Source of the DNA: an uncultured Collinsella sp.
GTDB taxonomy: Bacteria; Actinomycetota; Coriobacteriia; Coriobacteriales; Coriobacteriaceae
DNA: 10,653 nucleotides
Direction of reading: 5' to 3'
Assembly (NCBI GenBank): GCA_900555515.1
Contig: USLO01000052.1
Span: 1 to 10,653, forward strand
Shown here: piece by piece, positions 6,875-10,653 of the stretch
Position numbering within the stretch: position 1 is the first letter of the stretch
Layout: each line of letters starts with the position of its first letter
Position numbers and translations under genes: made by a program
The notes under the pieces: generated by a model
Seen by the model: only the letters and a program-made list of their open reading frames with translations
Databases searched by the model: none
Told to the model about the DNA's origin: nothing

Positions 6875-6897
6875 CTAGGGTATTGTAGTTATCCTAG
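6875..6897. promoter_or_regulatory. Inverted repeat over the exporter -10 box (candidate operator)
   Basis: CTAGGGTA (6875-6882) and TATCCTAG (6890-6897) are complementary at seven of eight positions around seven bases that include most of the -10 box. A further CCTAG at 6863-6867 forms a second, shorter dyad with CTAGG at 6875-6879. A repressor bound here would cover the -10 box and start site. The arm spacing (13 between CTAGG and CCTAG) differs from the nine of a DtxR box, so the regulator is not identified. Confidence 0.45.
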
Positions 6898-6909
6898 GCG
6901 CGATGCCAA
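6882..6909 (-). promoter_or_regulatory. Sigma-70 type promoter of the metal exporter
   Basis: On the minus strand TTGGCA (6904-6909) and TACAAT (6882-6887) are separated by 16 bases. Each box matches the consensus at five of six positions. The position is 63 bases upstream of the exporter ATG. It is overlapped by an inverted repeat, described separately. Confidence 0.65.
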
Positions 6910-6991
6910 TAGTTGCCCATGGTAAACTATCATCTCGCCACATCTTAATGACTCAAAGCCGCACGACGCGGCCCGTCCAAGGAGCAGTTAT

Positions 6992-7960
6992 ATGAACGTT
7001 TCACAAGCACTCGAATACGAGCGCCAGCCGTTTATTCCCATGTTTATCTATGGCGATCACGGCGCCATGGAGTCCGAGCGCCAGAAGAGCGAGGAGGCCC
7101 TTAAGGTGCTCGAAACCGAGTACTTTACCGCCGAGGGCGACCCCAGCTTCGACTTTGCCACCGTGCGCGACCTGGCTGACCGCAACCGCGACCTGTGCGA
7201 CCAGATTGGCGAGGCGCGCCTGCGCAACGTGACGCCCGCGACGCTTTCGCGCGGCCTGTCCGATGCCGACACCTGCGCCGCCATCGGTAAGATGCAAAAG
7301 CGCACCGCCGCGTCGGTCATGCGCGAGATCCGCGGCGACCGCGACGCGCTCGGCGTGGCCTACGCCCGCAAGCCCATCCAGGGCACCGTGCTCGGTATCG
7401 ACATCGAGACCACCGGCCGTGCACCCGAGCGCGGCTATATCATCAACGTGGGCTGGGAAATCATGGACCTCACCAGCGACGCCGTGCCGCATGACGCCGA
7501 GGCACACTACTGCGGCCTGCCCGATATCTACCGCGGCGAGGATGTGCCGCTGTCGAATATCCACCACATCACCTGGGACGACATCGACGGCAAAACGCCC
7601 TTCCGCGAGAACAAGGAATTGCAGAAGCAGCTGCTCAAGCTTATGAAGAAGTACCCGTACATGGCGCATAACGCCGCGTTCGAGGACAGCTGGTTCAAAA
7701 TTCATCTGGACGGTTACGCCGAGGCACGCCGCGCCGGCAAGATTATCGTCATCGACTCGCGCCAGATCTGCCGCAGCTTGGACGCCGACGTGCGCTCGCT
7801 CCCCCGCGAGTCCGCGCCCGCCGCGCTCGAGAACTGGGCGCGCCGCCGTGGCACCCTCGCCGCCGATGCCAACGAGCAGCATCTGGGTCTGGACGACACC
7901 GACCTCATGCTCCGCACCGTCCAAGCCGAGTTCAACCTCAAGAACCTGTTTGCCAAGTAG
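6992..7960 (+). CDS. DnaQ-like 3'-5' exonuclease with N-terminal extension
   Basis: This 322-residue protein has a C-terminal DEDDh exonuclease domain (about 132-318). Exo I is GIDIETTG with D137 and E139; Exo II is AHNAAFEDSWF with D232; Exo III is EQHLGLDDTDL with H297 and D302 in H-x4-D spacing. All catalytic positions are present, so it should degrade DNA or RNA from the 3' end with two metal ions. The first 130 residues are polar, helical in character and not recognised; epsilon-type exonucleases normally begin close to Exo I. AAGGAG (6979-6984) seven bases before the ATG supports the start. It stands alone and is divergent from the exporter. It could act in proofreading, repair or RNA turnover. 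Confidence 0.87.
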   Translation: MNVSQALEYERQPFIPMFIYGDHGAMESERQKSEEALKVLETEYFTAEGDPSFDFATVRDLADRNRDLCDQIGEARLRNVTPATLSRGLSDADTCAAIGKMQKRTAASVMREIRGDRDALGVAYARKPIQGTVLGIDIETTGRAPERGYIINVGWEIMDLTSDAVPHDAEAHYCGLPDIYRGEDVPLSNIHHITWDDIDGKTPFRENKELQKQLLKLMKKYPYMAHNAAFEDSWFKIHLDGYAEARRAGKIIVIDSRQICRSLDADVRSLPRESAPAALENWARRRGTLAADANEQHLGLDDTDLMLRTVQAEFNLKNLFAK

Positions 7961-7994
7961 AAACGTCTACGACAAACTCCGGCGTAGATCACGA

Positions 7995-8030
7995 GCGGCC
8001 TCGCAGCGGAAAACCCCGCAGCGGGGCCGC
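7995..8030. terminator. Large GC hairpin after the exonuclease gene
   Basis: GCGGCCTCGCAGCGG (7995-8009) and CCGCAGCGGGGCCGC (8016-8030) pair over 15 positions with one mismatch and one wobble around a six-base loop AAAACC. A smaller stem TCTACG/CGTAGA (7966-7971 and 7983-7988) precedes it. There is no T-run on the plus strand, so intrinsic termination is uncertain; it may act as an RNA 3'-end stabiliser. Confidence 0.5.
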
Positions 8031-8311
8031 CCTACATTCCACAGATAGATCTGCCATCACAAATTCTGAACCCTCATTTTGAACGATTTTGGCCAATTCC
8101 CGACACGTAATTCGTTGTCGAATGGTGATGCATCACAATCAAATGTGCAGCAATTGAGTAGTTATATGCTATAGCTAAGCTGCGAAAACTTTTATTTAGG
8201 GCATACCAACTCATAATTGCGTCAAGCTTTTGGACAGCATTTGGTTAGACCTCTAAAACGACTTTTTCACTCAGCGCCATCAACACGGCATTAGCTGACA
8301 CGATATATACC
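8031..8311. other. AT-rich intergenic stretch before the accessory gene
   Basis: No gene is supported here. By eye the stretch is clearly lower in GC than the neighbouring housekeeping genes. It contains the perfect 12-bp palindrome GTGATGCATCAC (8125-8136), a short dyad CGACA/TGTCG (8101-8105 and 8116-8120), and a possible weak promoter TTGGAC (8230-8235), 18 bases, TAAAAC (8254-8259) reading toward the gene at 8312. A TATATA (8304-8309) sits directly before the ATG where a ribosome site would be expected. Confidence 0.5.
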
Positions 8312-9502
8312 ATGAGTATCGTATTGTCACATACCACTGCAAAAGCGGTCTACCAGGCCGTGCATTCGGTGTCTGCGAAAGGCATCGAGTCCTGTAACCC
8401 TGCCGCGATTTACGGATCATGTCCCACCGGAACGCTCCTTGACGCAGCCGCAGAATGGCTCACCAAACATGATGTTTCCCTCGGCGCAAATGATTCCCTC
8501 GAGGTGATGGTGTTTGATCGCAGGAATGCGCGCTATGCAATGAACTGTCAATGCCACGTTTCGTCAAAACGATTCTCGAACTCACGCTTTATAGAGCTTG
8601 AAGATGGCATCTTCATTGTTGGCGTTGAGCTTTGCGCACTTCAAGCCGCCACCTATCTCCCTTTTCGCGAACTGGTGGAGTACTACTTTGAATTGTGCGG
8701 CGCTTATTCCCTTGGAACCGACTCTTCCACCTCCTATACCGAGCGTTTCGCGCTCACCTCGACCGAGAGGTTAAAGCAGTTCTTTAATTCCATTACCAGA
8801 TGCGACGGTCTGGCCCTTGCCCGAAAGGCGATCCAATGTGTACGCGACGGATGCCGGTCTCCCATGGAAACGGCATTTGTCATGATGCTAACGCTGCCCA
8901 AAAGCGAAGGAGGGCTTGGTATTAAGGGAATTGAGACCGATTACGAGGTGCAGGTCACCGCCGCCGCAAAGAATCTCACGAGACGCAAGAAGTTCTTTAT
9001 GGATGCGTATCTAAAGAAATCTCGCACAGACATTGAATACAACGGTTTTTATCATGACGCGGAAGAAGACCGCGCCATCGATGAGGAGCGCAAGAATGCA
9101 CTTGCGTCCATGGGGTACGGAATCATCACCGTCAGCCGTTATTCCTTTATGCATGCCAGCTCTTTTGTTAGGGTCATGGAAGCAATCCAGCGGAAAGAGG
9201 GCGTACGCCCCTCGCGTCTGCCAAAAGACTTTCAAATCATGCAAGAGGACCTGAGACAGTTTGTGCTCAGAAGGTTTATAGAAGAGAAAAAGCGAATTCA
9301 GAAGCAGCTTCGCCAGGATTCCGAAGAGCGCCAACGAATCGACCTCGAAAAAGCAACACTCGAAGGCATCACGCTGGATGACCCGACAATTAATGAAGTT
9401 CCGGCAATCGATGACATGCAGACTGTCGAATCCGACAGCCCATCATTTGCCCAAACAAGCAGTCTCGCGCCCGAGGGCAGGGTCTTCGGGGCCGGAGACT
9501 AG
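8312..9502 (+). CDS. Accessory protein with C-terminal DUF559/Vsr-like nuclease fold
   Basis: This 396-residue protein belongs to a poorly described family that I associate with Coriobacteriia. The N-terminal half (about 1-180) holds FIELEDGIFIVGVELCALQ and ELVEYYFELCGAY and several Cys. The second half (about 183-290) follows the DUF559/Vsr pattern of the PD-(D/E)xK superfamily: S183-P-M-E186, FFMDAYL with D231, DIEYNG with E242, H248, then D253-R254 and E258-E259-R260 before MGYGIITVS. The usual Lys of the ExK motif is Asn here. A charged coiled-coil-like tail (about 309-350) and a disordered end follow. No Shine-Dalgarno site precedes the ATG. Composition is more AT-rich than in the neighbours, which suggests transfer. 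A defence or antitoxin-like role is possible but unproven. Confidence 0.7.
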   Translation: MSIVLSHTTAKAVYQAVHSVSAKGIESCNPAAIYGSCPTGTLLDAAAEWLTKHDVSLGANDSLEVMVFDRRNARYAMNCQCHVSSKRFSNSRFIELEDGIFIVGVELCALQAATYLPFRELVEYYFELCGAYSLGTDSSTSYTERFALTSTERLKQFFNSITRCDGLALARKAIQCVRDGCRSPMETAFVMMLTLPKSEGGLGIKGIETDYEVQVTAAAKNLTRRKKFFMDAYLKKSRTDIEYNGFYHDAEEDRAIDEERKNALASMGYGIITVSRYSFMHASSFVRVMEAIQRKEGVRPSRLPKDFQIMQEDLRQFVLRRFIEEKKRIQKQLRQDSEERQRIDLEKATLEGITLDDPTINEVPAIDDMQTVESDSPSFAQTSSLAPEGRVFGAGD

Positions 9503-9511
9503 GCCGGCTAA

Positions 9512-9766
9512 CAAGGTGGGTACCCTATCGACGTGCAAAATTGCGAGTATTCAGCAGGGTCGGGTGTCTATCACCCTCGAGTGGATCCAAATGTGGAGCG
9601 AAATCACTCTTGCGTGAGAGCGTTAGGCAACATTTGAGGAAGAACTCATCGGATTAACACCCTAAGATAACTCTTGAACTGCATTATATGACCTGCAATA
9701 AATTAGCGGACCCCCTATAGTTGCAGAATACTCCATTTTTTGCACGGCACGAGGGTACCCACCTTG
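9512..9766. repeat. 255-bp element with 45-bp imperfect inverted ends
   Basis: The left end (9512-9556) and right end (9722-9766) are inverted copies. They share CAAGGTGGGTACCCT (15/15), five variable bases, CGTGCAAAA (9/9), four variable bases, GAGTATTC (8/8), one variable base, then GCA. The spacing between blocks is identical in both ends. The interior (9557-9721) has no supported gene; it holds a small hairpin GGGTG/CACCC (9562-9566 and 9572-9576). No target-site duplication is visible. It begins nine bases after the stop of the DUF559-like gene. It could be a non-autonomous mobile element (MITE), a paired protein-binding site, or a structured RNA; the sequence alone does not decide. Confidence 0.75.
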
Positions 9767-9848
9767 GCATCGACTATCAAAAAACGCTCAGTCCGGGATC
9801 TCGTCCACTATTCCCCATCATTTTATACAACGAATTACCTGAACGTCA
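9767..9848. other. Spacer between the inverted-end element and the arsR promoter
   Basis: No gene or clear signal is visible in these 82 bases. A 12-base string ACAACGAATTAC (9827-9838) is the exact reverse complement of 8107-8118, on the other side of the accessory gene. Confidence 0.4.
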
Positions 9849-9876
9849 TTGACATATGAACATGCACTCATATAAT
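9849..9876 (+). promoter_or_regulatory. Consensus sigma-70 promoter of the ArsR-family gene
   Basis: A perfect -35 TTGACA (9849-9854) and a perfect -10 TATAAT (9871-9876) are separated by 16 bases. Such a strong promoter is unusual and fits a tightly repressed metal-inducible system. The left operator arm covers the spacer and the -10 box. Confidence 0.9.
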
Positions 9877-9909
9877 CGAAAGTAAATTATATGAGCGCAT
9901 GTTCATATG
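9853..9909. promoter_or_regulatory. Double ArsR/SmtB-type operator
   Basis: Two 24-base arms (9853-9876 and 9886-9909) are inverted copies with a single mismatch, around a nine-base spacer. Each arm is itself an imperfect palindrome of the ATATGAAC...TCATAT type that ArsR/SmtB dimers bind. The left arm lies over the promoter spacer and -10 box, and the right arm covers the start site and leader up to just before the AAAGGA ribosome site. Occupation of both arms would block transcription; metal binding by the repressor would release it. A related copy is at 10624-10645. Confidence 0.85.
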
Positions 9910-9922
9910 AAAGGATATTGCA

Positions 9923-10288
9923 ATGAGCATCCGCGTTGATGAAACGAAACCCGACACCGAGGCCACCGAGCCAGTGATCCCCACCACCTGCTCGCCCGAG
10001 GACCTTCCCGACGAGGAGCTTCTCTACGACCTCGCCGACCTGTTCAAGGTCTTCAGCGACACCACGCGTATCAAGATCCTCTACGCCCTCATGGGCCGCG
10101 AGCTCTGCGTGGCAGACATCGCCGAAGCGACCGAAACCTCGCAGTCGGCAGTATCGCACCAGCTGCGCACGCTTAAGCAGTCGCACCTGGTCAAGTTCCG
10201 CCGCGACGGGCGCAATATCCTCTACTCGCTCGCCGACGACCACGTCTACACCATGCTCAACCAGGGCATGAGCCATATCTGCGAATAG
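9923..10288 (+). CDS. ArsR/SmtB family metal-responsive repressor (Zn/Cd-type)
   Basis: This 121-residue winged-helix repressor has the core LFKVFSDTTRIKILYAL (40-56), the recognition region ETSQSAVSHQLRTLKQSHLV (71-90) and the wing FRRDGRNILYSL (92-103). The alpha-5 metal site is complete: D105, H107, H118 and E121, with the exact +2, +11, +3 spacing known from SmtB/CzrA. C62 in ELCVADIAEA and C23 in TTCSPED correspond to places where CadC-type sensors bind cadmium or lead through thiols, so a mixed Zn/Cd/Pb response is possible. E121 is the last residue. AAAGGA (9910-9915) precedes the ATG by seven bases. The protein should bind the operators at 9853-9909 and 10624-10645. Confidence 0.92.
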   Translation: MSIRVDETKPDTEATEPVIPTTCSPEDLPDEELLYDLADLFKVFSDTTRIKILYALMGRELCVADIAEATETSQSAVSHQLRTLKQSHLVKFRRDGRNILYSLADDHVYTMLNQGMSHICE

Positions 10289-10350
10289 CAACCAACCACG
10301 GTACCAGCGCGGCCTGCACCCAAGCCGCAAAAACGGGAAAGGAACCCACC

Positions 10351-10569
10351 ATGAAAAAGCAGTATAAGCTCGACGAGATCGACTGCGCCAACTGCGCACG
10401 TGAGCTTCAGGACGAGCTGGCCAAGCTCGATGGCGTCAAATCCGTGTCCGTCAACTTTATGACCCAGAAGCTGACGCTCGAGGCCGATGACGCCGAGTTC
10501 GACGAGGTGCTCAACCGCGTTGTAGAGTTTACGGCCGACGCCGAGCCGGACTGCGAGATTATTCTCTAG
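10351..10569 (+). CDS. Stand-alone HMA metal-binding protein (CadA/ZntA-type)
   Basis: This 72-residue protein is a single heavy-metal-associated domain. The metal-binding motif is IDCANCARELQ with C12 and C15 (CxxC); the ferredoxin-like core continues through GVKSVSVNFMTQKLTLEA. The form CANCA is typical of the N-terminal domain of CadA/ZntA-type P1B ATPases, whose substrate is Cd/Zn/Pb, rather than of the copper chaperones with MxCxxC. The acidic C-terminus (DAEPDCEIIL) has an extra Cys. AAAGGA precedes the ATG. It follows the repressor gene by 62 bases and is probably in the same transcript. It may deliver metal to a transporter encoded beyond the window. Confidence 0.88.
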   Translation: MKKQYKLDEIDCANCARELQDELAKLDGVKSVSVNFMTQKLTLEADDAEFDEVLNRVVEFTADAEPDCEIIL

Positions 10570-10588
10570 CCCAGGTTTACGCCAACCT

Positions 10589-10613
10589 GCAAGGCCGCGC
10601 TTGCTGCGGCCTT
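10589..10613 (+). terminator. Weak hairpin after the HMA gene
   Basis: AAGGCCGC (10591-10598) pairs with GCGGCCTT (10606-10613) around a seven-base loop, with two or three further pairs if one base is bulged. The following bases (TGCTCGCG) are not a T-run, so termination may be partial, letting some transcription continue into the next gene. Confidence 0.5.
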
Positions 10614-10623
10614 TGCTCGCGAA

Positions 10624-10645
10624 ATTATATGAGCGAGTGTTCATA
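10624..10645. promoter_or_regulatory. Further ArsR/SmtB operator copy at the window edge
   Basis: The 22 bases match the right arm of the arsR operator (starting at 9886) at 20 positions, in the same orientation. TTATAT at 10625-10630 could serve as a -10 box, with TTGCTG (10601-10606) 18 bases upstream as a poor -35. The most likely target is a gene starting just beyond the window; given the HMA protein, a Cd/Zn-exporting P1B-type ATPase is the best guess. Confidence 0.75.
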
Positions 10646-10653
10646 CATTCAAA

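Noticed and set aside
9378..9617. Small plus-strand open frame running from the DUF559-like gene into the inverted-end element
   Set aside because: It is out of frame with the real gene, lacks a ribosome site and shows no protein-like features.
9640..9766. Possible small peptide on the minus strand starting in the right inverted end (ATGGAGTATTC)
   Set aside because: It is only about two dozen codons, has no Shine-Dalgarno site, and its start is part of the repeated end block, so coding cannot be supported.
1..10653. CRISPR array, tRNA or rRNA genes
   Set aside because: No regularly spaced direct repeats and no cloverleaf or ribosomal sequence were recognised on either strand.

Overview
The window is mostly GC-rich bacterial DNA in short operons. 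It looks like an intestinal actinobacterium of the Coriobacteriia, most likely Collinsella or a close relative. The grounds are composition, AGGAG-type ribosome sites, and an accessory protein family (8312-9502) that I associate with that group. The genus is inferred, not proven.

Left part (1-2283): the last residues of a gene, probably serA (phosphoglycerate dehydrogenase), end at a strong terminator. An M20 metallopeptidase/deacylase and a short, motif-poor DUF1015 protein follow and look co-transcribed. A long hairpin closes this unit. Middle left, minus strand (2327-4276): a nitroreductase-family flavoprotein, a palindromic repeat, then two tandem paralogous histidine phosphatases. The nitroreductase has a DtxR/IdeR-like box upstream. 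Centre, plus strand (4512-5597): a six-helix DUF308/HdeD-type membrane protein abuts a UPF0178/YaiI protein with no spacer. Decaying palindromic repeats follow.

5731-6819 (minus) encodes a PF11449-type putative metal exporter with a very His/Asp-rich loop. It has a good promoter overlapped by an inverted repeat. It is divergent from 6992-7960, a DnaQ-fold 3'-5' exonuclease with an unusual 130-residue N-terminal extension.

7961-9922 is lower in GC and looks like an accessory insert. It holds a leaderless-looking gene for a DUF559/Vsr-fold protein and, directly after its stop, a 255-bp element with 45-bp imperfect inverted ends whose conservation is arranged in blocks.

The right end is a metal-resistance regulon: an ArsR/SmtB repressor with an intact alpha-5 zinc-type site, behind a consensus promoter buried in a 57-bp inverted operator; a free-standing HMA metal-binding protein; and a further operator copy at the window edge. 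The edge copy probably controls a P-type ATPase outside the window. Metal homeostasis therefore recurs in the window: the exporter, the DtxR-like box and the ArsR/HMA set.
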